Notes under the pieces: generated by a model
Told to the model about the DNA's origin: nothing
What the model saw: only the letters and a program-made list of their open reading frames with translations
Databases searched by the model: none
In this document: in pieces, positions 9,811 through 20,255 of the stretch
Layout: each line of letters begins with the position of its first letter
Numbering within the stretch: the stretch's first letter is position 1
Program-made: the position numbers and the translations under genes
Origin: Gloeopeniophorella convolvens
Lineage: Eukaryota; Basidiomycota; Agaricomycetes; Russulales
Length of the DNA: 64,000 nt
Direction of reading: 5' to 3'
NCBI GenBank assembly: GCA_022496205.1
Contig: WTXD01000024.1
Coordinates: 1 to 64,000, forward strand

Positions 9811-11380
9811 CATCACGAACCCGCCGCCCGGATTCTACGAGATTTTGAGGTACCGAAATCGGTTGCAACCTCCCGAAATCAGATAAAACCTGGTTGCAAC
9901 CACCGGAATAGCCACAACAAGGGAAGTCGGGTTGCGGCTACGTGGCTACGTTTGAGTAGCAGTTGCTATTAACCAAAATTGAGTTTTAACCCGATCCCAT
10001 GCAGTCCCCAACAGGGCTGCAAGTGGGCCATGATCAATTCGTAAAACTGCAACAATCCTTGCGGACCTTTGTGCTGCCGTCGGGGGACGCTAATAAATCA
10101 CACATATCACATATAATGCATCACTAAATAGTGGCATTCCCAGAAGTAGAATACATTTGCCTTGTATAGTAAAGGAAGTATATAAACCACCCTGCTACAA
10201 TACCCCACAGCGACATGCACACATCCACCACCACCTTCCACACCATTCTGATGCCGATAACGGTGATTGCTGATGACGGTGTGTCTGCATGAAGCAGGAA
10301 AGACCTGAGTGGAAGTGGCGTGGGCCGGAACCCAGTAGCGAGAGGCACTATGAAGCATCCATAGGGCCCCTTGCGGCTGCCGACTAGTCAAGCGACCGCC
10401 ACAGATGCCAGTTGCTGGGCCTCCAACTCCGGGTATCTGGCCTTGCTGCACACTGTCTAGGAGCACGGCCGCGGCGGACTCGTTGTTCACCATGAGCGCG
10501 CCGATGAACGTCTCGCTGAACCAGATCGCCCCGAAGGAGGACAGGAGCATCAGGAGCAGCGTAGCGTTCGTCAGGTCACATAGCGTCCTGGGGTGCACCG
10601 CGAACGGCGTGCTGCCTTGCAAGGAGAGCACCGAGGTGGTCAAGTGTAGGAGATCCACAGACGAGTGAATTGAAAGGGAAGTCCGACATAGTCCCAAAGC
10701 GAGCAAGGTCAACCCTGGGGTGCAACGAGAGCCAGCCAGTGGAGGCGACGAGCTAGACAACCAAGCTGAAAGTGAGCACACCAGGGCAGAGTCTGACTTG
10801 TGATCATGCGAGAAACGTAGATTAAGGCCAAGGACAGAGTACCACAAGGTCAAGAGATTTTGAGGCCGAGGAGACGTGCTGAGAGGGAGAGCGAGGCGAA
10901 GGGGAGCGACGTGGGGAAGAGAAAGGTGGCGAGATGTCGAAGATTTCGCGGCGGGCGCTGAAATCGGTTGTCCGGGATCGGCCGCCATCAATCCCACGGT
11001 GACAGATTGGGCATTTTCGACTTAGCCAATTTGCTCGCGGTGTCCAACCGACGGTTCTCCGACAGAATCCTGTTGCAACCCAGTCGCAACTGATTCCAGA
11101 TGATTCCAACCCAGTTGCGATTCAGTGGGATATCATGTGAAAGATCGAGACTGCTTAAAACCAGGTGAGGACTCGGTGCAATATTTCGCGGTCCTCCAAT
11201 CCGTGAAATTATCGACTGATTCCATCAAGTATTTCGGGGAAATCACAAGTTGACCACAACCCGTTCAAAACGGGATACAATTGGCTTGCAACTCGGGCTC
11301 GAATTGACAATTACCGGAGCTGGCCAGAACCACCGGAACCACCGAAAACCTCACACAATTTCCGTGCCGGGTTTGTGATG
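9811..11380 (+). mobile_element. R1, CATCAC-ended DNA element inserted in the Helitron
   Basis: 1570 bp bounded by an imperfect inverted repeat, CATCACGAACCCGCC at the left and its reverse form (gggtttgtgatg preceded by gccg) at the right. The flanks are agtaTC and TCtggctc. Removing the element and one TC restores the Helitron frame to LPSIWLTINPDDLHDP, so the insertion is precise with a 2-bp TC duplication or equivalent. No transposase is visible. A 296-residue minus-strand frame (10107-10997) is low-complexity except for a gene-like block. A homologous copy, R2, lies inverted at 60475-61655. I cannot name the superfamily. Confidence 0.8.
10467..10641 (-). other. Block present in R1 but absent in R2, possible captured gene fragment
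   Basis: R1 and R2 align on both sides (ctaggagcac on the left, gtaggagatccacag on the right). R1 carries about 175 bp here where R2 has about 10 bp. The block is more GC-rich than its surroundings. On the minus strand it is open in the frame of the 296-residue ORF and gives a hydrophobic segment (LLLMLLSSFGAIWFSETF) followed by IGALMVNNE. It could be a captured exon piece of a membrane-protein gene or a deletion in R2. The source gene is not recognised. Confidence 0.5.
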
Positions 11381-13763
11381 TCTGGCTCACCATAAACCCT
11401 GACGATCTTCACGACCCCATTGTTCAAGTCTTTGCCGGAGGCGATGTTGACCTAGACCGGTTCGACAGCTCACTTGGACCTAGTAAAGAGAGGCGAGCCC
11501 ATGTTGTCGCGAGCGACCCTTTCGCTGCCACTAAATTCTTCAATTTCCTCATCTCGAACATGTTGGAGACGTTAGTGGGCATTCGGTCAACTCCATTCGC
11601 AGCTTGGTCAACACCAGGGGTGTTTGGTAAAGCGACGGCATACATCAGCATTGTGGAATGCCAAGGACACGGCACGCTGCACCTGCACTCCCTTATCTGG
11701 CTGCAAGACATGCCAACGACGGAGGAATTACAGGCATTACTGACCAAAGATATTTTTCGAGAGCAAGTTATTGCATTCATTCGAACCAATTTTCGTGTGC
11801 ATCTCGATGAATTTGATGGAGTAGACATGTCAACTATTCCAGTGAGTCTTCATGATGCTTTGTAGGCTAATGGCACCAGCACTTACCCGGTGTTATATAG
11901 GCCAATAACGCGGTAGCGTATTCTCATCCTCCCGACCCTTATTTGAGCGACGATGAGTATCGTCGTCAGGCCAGGGCGATGGAAATCTCTGTGGTCTGGA
12001 CAAAGCAGGTTCATACATGCAAAAGAGGATCATGCAAAAAATTGGGACGCGATGGCCAGTGGTATTGCAGACGGCGTGCTCCATGGCCATTATCTGAGCA
12101 TGACACCATCGAGATCAACGGGACGTGGGCCCCAAAGCGAACGTTCGGCTTCATGAATACCTGGGTCCCAGCAATGTCCGTCAATCTACGCTGTAACTGC
12201 GATGGGAAACTTCTCACGAACGGGGCGGACACAAGGCACCTAACGTACTACGTTTCAATGTATACAACAAAGAAGCAAGGAAGATCGTACAACATGTCTG
12301 CCGTCATGGCAAAAGGGCTTGCATACCATTTTGCCGAAAATGAGTATATACAGGAGCTGTGGGATAGGCAGCGATCGCTGTTGGTTCGGGCATGCAATAC
12401 TTTGACCCGAGAACAAGAGGTCCCCACCCCGATGGTGATGTCGTACTTGATGGGATGGGGCGACAGATATATGTCCCATCATTATTCGGCCGTGTTTTGG
12501 ACATTATTTGTGGTTGAGTTGAAAAAGACATTTACTGAGTTTGATGAAGGGTACGTGTTGCACCGTATCCTATTGTACAATCACGTTCCAACCTTTTTTT
12601 TGGGTCGCAGGAATGCGGAGTCGCAAGATGCTGGTAGATCCGATGCGGAGCGACAGGTAAGTATACGGTTTTGCAGAAATGTGTATGCAATGCAGACCTA
12701 TGTTATGATAGGCGGAAACCAGCGGACAGCTTGATATGTCAGCAGACGGAACACTCCGCCGTCGCTCACAACTGGAAGACTATCAGTTTTGTGCGAATGA
12801 ATTGGAGTCGTACAGCGTTATGGACTTCTTCCAGCATACGTACAAACAAGATCGTGGAAAGCAAGATGGTCGCGGTGAGCCCAGTGAAGGCGGTACTGTT
12901 GATGGTGCAGATGAGGGGGATGGGAGAGTAGGGGAGGGTTCTTCACAACGTGGACGCCCTTGTCACAGGCATTTTCGCTATCAGCACATGCATTCCCACT
13001 ATGACAATAAGGTAAGCGGAGCTGATTGTGCACCACTGTTCTGATCGATTATTGCAGGTTCGCGTCATGCGCGAGGAAGGCCACAACAACATACCGAAAT
13101 TTATTGGTCGCGGCTTTCCCTCTCGAGAGGATGAAACTCAGTGCGAACGATTTATGGCCACGATGTTGATGCTATTCAAGCCATGGCGGAGACTAAATGA
13201 GTTGAAAGCTCCATCAGCATCATGGAGCAAAGAATACAACGACTTTCTGAATGCATCCGATAGCATGGTTCGGGTGAAGATAGAACGTACCCAGCATTAC
13301 CATGAATGTAAGAAGGTTGCCGATGAAAAGGGCGGCGAAAGCAGTGTTGCTGGATCGGCGGTCCCTAATCCAGGAGAAGAGCAAGAGGTCGAGGCTATTG
13401 GCAACACATGGACGCACGGGGTTGATGAGGAAGCCATAATCGATTCGGGTGAGGGATCGGCGTTGTTGCAGATGGCAGTGAAGGATTGCTGGGATGACGC
13501 ATATACGAGGGAAGCGTTAGCGGTGGCGGAAACACACGGCATATTCGCAACTGAAGGACAGCCGCCACAGTTGTCTAAGAGAGCGGGAAGAGCAATCGGT
13601 CAGGATCTGGATGTTCTCGCTGAATGGCAGGCCAACCTTGCATCAGTCCAACAAGCCACTCAAGAGGAGCATAGCGACGCAGGGAGAGGTGGTGATGGGG
13701 AGGTGAGACAGGCGACAGCATGTCTGCACGAATCGTAAGTGTTGTTTTATACATTACATTCGA

Positions 13764-15362
13764 TTGAGCAACGTACCCATGTTGTTGTCCAGAATCGGCA
13801 ATGCAGGATCTGTGCAACACTTCATCCACCCTGAGGCTTCGGAGGGACTCGATCCGTCTATTCTGCTCCATGAGCAACGCCAAGCATATGACATCATCGC
13901 CAACCACCTACGAGCATCAGAAAGAGACAGCGAAAATCCGCAACTGCTCATGCAGATCCAAGGCGAAGGTGGCACGGGAAAGTCCAAAATCATTCAATTG
14001 GTAACGGACATGTTCGAGAAGACAGGCCGCTCGAGGGAGTTGATCAAAGTGGCATACACAGGAATTGCAGCATCTTTGATCAACGGGAAGACAATACATT
14101 CCGTCGCATCGTTCGGTGTGCAATACTCACCAGGGGTATCAGAAAAGACGAGAACGAAGCTTTTGAAGGAATGGCAAGATGTTCGCTACCTCATCATCGA
14201 CGAGTGCTCTATGCTGGCCCGCGATTTCTTTGCGAGGATGTCTCGACAACTATCCATAGCAAAAGCGGGCACTGGCAATGAAATGAAGCCGTTTGGAGGG
14301 CTGAACATCATTCTTTGTGGAGACTTTCATCAATTCCCTCCGGTTGCCAAAAAGAAGAACGCACTGCTCTTCTGCGTAGTGAACCCGGCCAAGGACACAG
14401 AATACGAGCAGCTAGGAGGTGCTCTGTATGAGCAATTCCGAACAGTTGTTCTTCTCCATAAACAGGTCAGGGTGACTGATCCGGTTTGGTATGACTTTTT
14501 GCAACATCTGCGAATTGGTCAAGTGGATGAACGACACCTGGACATGCTCAGAGCTCACTGTCTGACGAGTCAAGAGCCCGAGAAGACTGACTTCCATAAC
14601 TCGGACTGGCGTGACACCATCTTGGTTACACCTCGACACTCGGTGCGGAACGCATGGAATGAACAGGCGCTGAAGAAGCACTGCAAAACAAACGGAGCAC
14701 AGCGTTATGTTTGCAAGGCAGAAGACCGGATCCAGAAGCTCGCACCATCAAAAGAGGAATCGCAAGCGATTTCGCTCCGACAGTCTGGAACGGGAACTAT
14801 GGCAAACAATTCAAGTCTGGCCGATGTCATTGTGATTGCGGTGGGAATGAAGATAATGATCACGTACAATGTTGACATCAACAACAATATTGCCAATGGT
14901 GCACGAGGCATCATCGAGGCAATTGTGGTCCACGAAGACGAAGACGTACCAGAGGAAGACAAAGAGGTTGTCTTGAACCGACCACCGGCCTATATTCTTG
15001 TCAAGTTGGAGCGTACCCGAGCACCGCAATTGAAAGGGCTAGGCAATAATGTGGTACCCATTGTTCCATTACAGCGTAAATTCGACATCACCATGTCGGA
15101 CAATACGGGACGAAAAAAACGCAAGACCGTTACCCGTCGGCAGCTCCCCATCACGGCAGCGTACACATTCACCGATTACCGGGTGCAAGGGCAAACGATA
15201 CCGAAAGTTGTTGTGGACATAGCGCCGCCACCTACGGGATCAAACTTGTCAATGTATAACATGTATGTCGCACTATCCCGGAGTTTGGGGAGGGACAGTA
15301 TCCGGATATTGCGGCCCTTTGACGAAAAGAGCATGTTACAACCGATCGACGAGGCGTTATAG
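13764..15362 (+). CDS. PIF1-like DNA helicase domain of the Helitron, open frame
   Basis: A 532-residue uninterrupted frame forming the C-terminal helicase of the Helitron. Walker A is GEGGTGKS, Walker B LIIDECSM, and motif III ILCGDFHQFPPV. The C-terminal helicase motifs include TDYRVQGQT and MYVALSRS. The true exon begins near 13793, after a 5' splice site at about 13736 (gtaagtg) and the acceptor gtccag, so the first ATG is within the intron. In Helitrons this domain unwinds donor DNA during rolling-circle transposition. The domain is intact, but it cannot be made as a normal fusion because the upstream part is broken. The TAG at 15360-15362 removes a short charged tail still readable downstream. 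Confidence 0.85.
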   Translation: MSNVPMLLSRIGNAGSVQHFIHPEASEGLDPSILLHEQRQAYDIIANHLRASERDSENPQLLMQIQGEGGTGKSKIIQLVTDMFEKTGRSRELIKVAYTGIAASLINGKTIHSVASFGVQYSPGVSEKTRTKLLKEWQDVRYLIIDECSMLARDFFARMSRQLSIAKAGTGNEMKPFGGLNIILCGDFHQFPPVAKKKNALLFCVVNPAKDTEYEQLGGALYEQFRTVVLLHKQVRVTDPVWYDFLQHLRIGQVDERHLDMLRAHCLTSQEPEKTDFHNSDWRDTILVTPRHSVRNAWNEQALKKHCKTNGAQRYVCKAEDRIQKLAPSKEESQAISLRQSGTGTMANNSSLADVIVIAVGMKIMITYNVDINNNIANGARGIIEAIVVHEDEDVPEEDKEVVLNRPPAYILVKLERTRAPQLKGLGNNVVPIVPLQRKFDITMSDNTGRKKRKTVTRRQLPITAAYTFTDYRVQGQTIPKVVVDIAPPPTGSNLSMYNMYVALSRSLGRDSIRILRPFDEKSMLQPIDEAL

Positions 15363-15785
15363 GATGCTGATAAGAGGTTGGAAAGACTGGATGAGGAGAT
15401 CAAAGAACGGTGGGAGCGGGAGCACGAAAGGTATGTTATTGCGTCGGATATGAAGCGTATGAACTGATCAGAACTACACAGTACTGTAGGCATGGATGTT
15501 GATGGAAAGTGATGGTCTTCATCTGCCGGTTGGAGTAGGGAACTGGAGGAGACGACCAGCATGAGACCACGGAGAGGGGCTACGGTCACACGACGGAGCG
15601 TCGTGGAAGCGGGAGACCGTGCAGGGATTCGTTTACATAAGCATCCGTCATCTTACCACTAGGCGCCCATAACATTATGGGGGGGAAGAGCACCTTGCAA
15701 GCAAGGCAATTGTTTGATAGTTCCGCTAAGTCGAACCTAGAACTCAAGCTCACTAGTCAAGATGCGCATGAAGGGGAAAAATGGA

Positions 15786-15870
15786 ATTGCTGCATGGTTT
15801 AGTGGTATGCAACTTGGAGTGGATAGTGTTGTGCATGTTGAGGCATGGTGTTCGATCTCGCATGGAGTAG
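15786..15870 (+). other. tRNA-like sequence with A-box and B-box similarity
   Basis: The sequence gcatggtttagtggtatgc resembles a tRNA D-arm/A-box and gtgttcgatctc resembles a B-box, about 50 bp apart. Six of seven bases of a possible acceptor stem can pair (tgctgca with tggagta), but the T-stem is poorly paired. It is therefore a decayed tRNA or tRNA-derived repeat, not a confident tRNA gene. Confidence 0.25.
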
Positions 15871-16106
15871 TTTTTTTCAATCACCACTTCTTCATGGATG
15901 ACTTCTCCTGGCCTTGCATTGACATCACAGAAGGCAGAAGTGATTGATAGTGTGCATGGCAAGGTATAGAGGGAGCTCTTGCCTCCGAAAGCAGTATCAA
16001 AAAACCGTTGCGCGAACGCTGGGGACTCGAGACATGCGGTCAACTCACGTGCTCAAGAGGGCAAAAGCACGTGAGGGGGTGAGGTGAAAATCGAGGACGA
16101 AATGCA

Positions 16107-16249
16107 CCAGACGTTCTCGGTGGGGGAAACGTGGGAATTGTTCAGAAAATTTGACTCCGATTTTGTTCTCAGTCCGGGGTACCGCGGTCTCGGCTCCCCT
16201 ATCAAGTCCTCCTCCCCCCGACCTTCTCTCCCTCACCGAGAACGTCTGG
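16107..16249. repeat. Inverted repeat just upstream of NAT10
   Basis: The arm ccagacgttctcggtg (16107-16122) is repeated in inverted form at 16234-16249 (caccgagaacgtctgg), about 110 bp apart. The right arm ends 66 bp before the NAT10 ATG. It could be a short MITE relic or a promoter structure. No target duplication is evident. Confidence 0.6.
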
Positions 16250-16315
16250 GAACGAGACTACGGCCGCTTGTACACTCTCCTCGCTCCATAATATCCTTGT
16301 AGGGGCCAGCGCCGC

Positions 16316-19300
16316 ATGAGGAAGCAACTCGATCAGCGGATACCCATCCTCATCAACAATAATGTCAAAAAGAACCACCGCTCGTTCATAGTCCTCGTTG
16401 GGGACAAGGGCAGGGACCAGGTCGTCAACCTCCATTTCTTGCTCTCGCAAGCGCGCGTCTCTGCGCGTCCGTCTGTGCTTTGGTGCTACAAGAAGGAGCT
16501 CGGGTTTACCAGGTGCGTCTCACGTTCATTGCGCCAGGGCCGACGTTCATGTTACTTCAGTCATCGGAAGAAACGCGAGGCGAAGATCAAGCGGGATGTC
16601 AAGCGCGGCATCCGCGAGGCTAATGAGCATGACCCGTTTGAGATCTTCATCACAGTCACGGACATCCGATACACGTATGCTCTCGCTCTGTGTGTCGAGC
16701 GGTGTGTCGCTCACGCAGCGCAGGTATTACAAGGAGTCGGAGAAAATACTTGGAAATACATTCGGCATGTTGGTGCTACAAGACTTTGAGGCTATCACAC
16801 CCAACCTTCTTGCGCGGACGATCGAGACGGTTGAGGGTGGCGGACTTGTAGTCCTGTTGCTGAAGACGATGACGTCTCTGCGGCAGTTATACACCATGAC
16901 GATGGTGAGAACCTCACTAAAATTTCACCTTCGCGTCCTGACGCTGCCCAGGATGTCCATGCGCGATACCGCACCTCGTCACACGACGACGTTATCGCGC
17001 GCTTCAACGAGCGCTTCATCCTTTCCCTCGGCTCGTGCGACGACTGCCTCGTGCTCGACGACGAGCTGAACGTGCTCCCGCTCTCGCGCGGGAAGGACAT
17101 CGCTGCGATCGAGGAGGACCGCGGTAAGGGCAAGGAGCAGTCCGAGTTGCAGGAGCTCAGGGAGAGCCTCGCGGATACCAAGCCCGTTGGCGAGCTCGTC
17201 AAGCTCGCGCGCACTATCGACCAAGCGCAGGCAATCCTCACGTTTGTCGATGCCATCGCGGAGAAGACGTTAAGCTCAACTGTCACACTCACGGCTGGGC
17301 GTGGTCGTGGCAAGTCGGCTGCCCTCGGTCTCGCGATCGCGGCTGCGCTGGCGCACGGATACTCCAACATCTTCGTCACGAGTCCTAGTCCGGAGAACTT
17401 GAAGACCCTCTTTGAGTTCGTGTTCAAGGGAATGGACGAGTTGGGTTATGAGGAGCATCTGGATTACGATATCGCGCAGAGCACGAATCCCGACTTTAAC
17501 AAGGCAATTGTACGCGTTAATGTGTTCCGTCAACACCGACAAACCATCCAGGTACGTCTGCTTGAATGTTCGTGAAAAGTAATTTTACTGAATGTATATT
17601 TCTAGTACATCCAACCGCAAGATGCCCATGTCCTCGGCCAAGCCGAGCTTGTGATCATTGACGAGGCAGCTGCCATTCCTCTACCTCTCGTCCGGAACCT
17701 CATCGGCCCTTACCTCGTCTTCCTCGCATCTACCATCAACGGATATGAGGGCACAGGTCGCTCGCTCTCCCTTAAGCTCATCCAACAACTCCGCGAGTCT
17801 ACCAGACCGTCACTTTCGAAAGATGTTAGGGAGGACACCGCCTCCGGCTCTTCGACAATCAAAAAGCCAGTGCACTCAGCGCCACCAAAAGTGCGGACGC
17901 TGCGCGAGATCAAGCTCGAGACGCCAATCCGATACAGTGTGGGCGACCAAGTGGAGCGCTGGCTCAACGGGCTGCTCTGCCTCGACGCGACGCTGGCCCC
18001 GCGGCGTGCGCTGCACGGAACACCGCACCCATCACAATGCGAGCTGTTCTACGTCTCGCGCGACACACTCTTCTCCTTCCATCCCGCGAGCGAGGCATTC
18101 CTGCAGCGCATGATGGCGCTCTACGTCGCGTCGCACTACAAGAACCAGCCAAACGACCTGCAACTGCTCTCCGACGCGCCCGCGCACCACCTCTTCGTGC
18201 TCCTCCCGCCCGTCGCGGACGATGCGGCGCACCTGCCCGAGCCGCTCGTCGTGCTGCAGGTCGCGCTCGAGGGCAACATCAGCCGGCAGGCGATTCTCGA
18301 GGGCCTGCAGCGTGGGCTGCGGGCGGGCGGTGACCTCATCCCGTGGCTCGTCGCGCAGCAGTTCCAGGAGGGCAAGTTCGCGCTCATGAGCGGCGCGCGA
18401 GTCGTGCGCATCGCTACGCACCCAGACTACGCGAACATGGGCTACGGCGCGCGCGCGCTGCAGGCGCTCAATGCGTACTACTCGGGCGAGTACTTCAACC
18501 TTGACGAGGCCGCCAAGCCCGAGGCGTCGTACCCGAACCCCGCGGAAATCGACGAGGTGCGTCGGGGACGTGCTCGGGTCAGCGCGGCGGCTTACGGGCG
18601 CTTTGCAGTCGGCCACTTTGCTCACCGACACGCCTGCCGTCCGCGCCGCGACGGCGATGCCACCGCTCCTGCAGCGGCTCACGGAGCGCAAGCCCGAGAA
18701 CCTGGATTACCTCGGGGTGTCGTACGGACTGACGCCGCAGCTCCTCCGGTTCGTGCTGCCAGAGCGATTTGACCCGGGCTATTCTGCTCACGCCGCGCGC
18801 AGGTTCTGGAAGCGCGCCGGATATGTCCCGTTATACGTGCGCCAGACACAGAGCGAGCTCACAGGTGAGCACACGGTTGTGATGGTGCGCGGGCTGCAGT
18901 CGTCCGCGGACGAAGAGCTGGGGTGGCTCGGCGAGTTCTCAAAAGGTGCGGGGCAAACTGCATCTCTGTGTGCTTGACGCAAATGATTGCCGCACTTAGA
19001 CTTCCGGAGACGGTTCCTTACGCTCTTGTCGTTCAAATTCCGAGAATTTGGCAGCGTCTTGGGTCTCAGCGTCATCGAGGCAGCCAACGCCGGTATCAAG
19101 TACCTCGAGTCCGATAAGCAGATGGGTTCGGCTTGCATCTGCGCTTGTGGGAGTTTCGTGGCTTATATAGCGGTTTCTAGCCCTCACGTCCCAGGAACTT
19201 TCGTTCCTGTTTACGCCCTTCGACATCAAGCGGCTCGACTCGTATGCGCAGAACGCGCTCGACTACCACGTCATCCTCGACTTGCTCCCGACGGTCGCGA

Positions 19301-20037
19301 TGCTCTACTTCGAGAAGCGCCTGGGCGACGACGTGCGGCTAAGCGCGATCCAGAGCAGCATCCTGCTCGGCATGGGACTGCAGCGGAAGGACGTTGAGGA
19401 CGTCGAGGTGCGTCCCAGCAGCCCCCGCCTGCTCTCCTGGACTCACGCGTCGACCCCGCAGGCCGAGCTCCAGCTGCCCGTCTCGCAGACGCTCGCGCTC
19501 TTCGCCAAGCTCGTCCGGAAGATCTCTGGAAAGCTGCAAGACATTCAAAAGGCCGCAATCAGCGCCACGATCCCCACCGCCGCCACCGGCGCGTCTGCGC
19601 CCGCGCCGACGCTCACGTCCGACGCGGAACGCGGCCTGAAGACGCTCGAAGCGGAGCTCGACGCCGCGGGCGACGAGGCGACGACCGCGCTGCGCGAGAA
19701 GCAGCGCGCGATGCTCGACGCGCTCGACATCTCGCGGTAAGCACACCACCCCTTCTCCCACCCGCCGCTCGCTGCAGCTATCTCTCTCTTCGTGCGCCCC
19801 AGCCTAACGACGTCTTGAACCAGGTATGCGATCGACGACACGGCGACGGACTGGTCCGCGGCGGAGGCGCAGGTGCGCGGCGCGCTCGCGCGCGGCAAGG
19901 CGCCTGCGGGCGTCGTGAGCGTCAAGGGCGCACAGGTGACGGGGCAGAAGCGGCGGGCGGATGACGCGGCGGAGGCACCGGCGGGCGGAAAGACGAAAAC
20001 GAAGAAGGCGCGGAGGAGCCTTGGGAAGAAACAGTAG
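16316..20037 (+). CDS. NAT10: RNA cytidine acetyltransferase (NAT10/Kre33)
   Basis: Eleven exons encode 1055 residues: 16316-16512, 16561-16674, 16724-16904, 16952-17551, 17606-18556, 18609-18748, 18803-18945, 19000-19125, 19181-19407, 19462-19736, 19824-20037. All ten introns are GT-AG, 47-87 bp, and the phases join exactly. The family makes N4-acetylcytidine in 18S rRNA and tRNA using ATP and acetyl-CoA, in the nucleolus. The N-terminus MRKQLDQRIPILINNNV is the conserved family start. Walker A is AGRGRGKS (279-286), Walker B VIIDEAAA (380-387), and the GNAT acetyl-CoA site RIATHPDYANMGYGARAL near 632-649. The C-terminus is Lys-rich. Length matches yeast Kre33 (about 1056) and human NAT10 (about 1025). 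No lesion was seen. It is a host housekeeping gene between a Helitron and element E1. Confidence 0.96.
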
Positions 20038-20255
20038 CCTCTGTTGTCCTACTTTTCCTCGTTTATTTCGCTGAGCTCGTCAACGACCTTGCGCAGATGC
20101 GCGCTGCCTGCTGTATACGATCGCAACTGGTCAGTGCACCAGGTGGCCATACGATCGTTACAGTAACCAGCAAGTGGGCGAGTTGGGTGGGCGCGCCGCG
20201 CGCGGGATTTATGTAATCATAGGACTGTGCCTTGGAACCGTAGTACGCCGACCGT
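20038..20255. other. NAT10 3' flank
   Basis: Short stretch between the NAT10 stop and the terminal repeat of E1. It should hold the 3' UTR. No clear polyadenylation signal or other feature was identified. Confidence 0.4.

Larger units (their letters stand above)
8004..15362 (+). pseudogene. Helitron Rep/helicase gene, truncated and interrupted
   Basis: Protein segments in order: a cysteine-rich region (8004-8740) starting FICAICGRSRSPFEVSK and resembling the DUF6570-type part of fungal Helitron proteins; the Helitron_like_N region (about 9190-9815 and 11381-12734) with FPYGVGGFEAVRERPISL, then WLTINPDDLHDPIVQVFAGG and the rolling-circle region with ECQGHGTLHLHSLIW (a HUH-like HLH); a linker; and a PIF1-type helicase from 13793. 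Defects: the N-terminus is cut off at the Copia 3' LTR; a frameshift lies near 8738 (the next frame continues EDDEEIINKENDNY); element R1 is inserted at 9811-11380; and an in-frame TAG ends the helicase at 15362 although the frame continues DADKRLERLDEEIKERWER. Several short introns also exist, for example about 13736-13792. The copy cannot make a full protein. Confidence 0.9.
15363..16315. other. Helitron tail and NAT10 upstream region
   Basis: The first about 75 bp continue the Helitron reading frame after the premature stop. A short palindrome (ccttgcaagcaagg, near 15691-15706) followed by ctaag at 15726 could be the Helitron 3' hairpin and end, but the spacing is loose. At about 15786-15870 lies a tRNA-like stretch. 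Near 16107-16249 an inverted repeat sits in front of the NAT10 start. No protein-coding gene is supported here. Confidence 0.4.

Noticed and set aside
15691..15730. Helitron 3' end (hairpin followed by CTAG/CTAA)
   Set aside because: A palindrome and ctaag are present, but the spacing is longer than usual and no copy is available for comparison, so the terminus is not called.
18032..18691. 219-residue minus-strand frame and other long frames opposite NAT10
   Set aside because: GC-rich coding exon gives open frames on the opposite strand; the NAT10 plus-strand frame is conserved and spliced.
18987..19397. 136-residue plus-strand frame within NAT10 exons 8-9
   Set aside because: Reads through an intron in the wrong frame; the correct frame is restored by the 19126-19180 intron.
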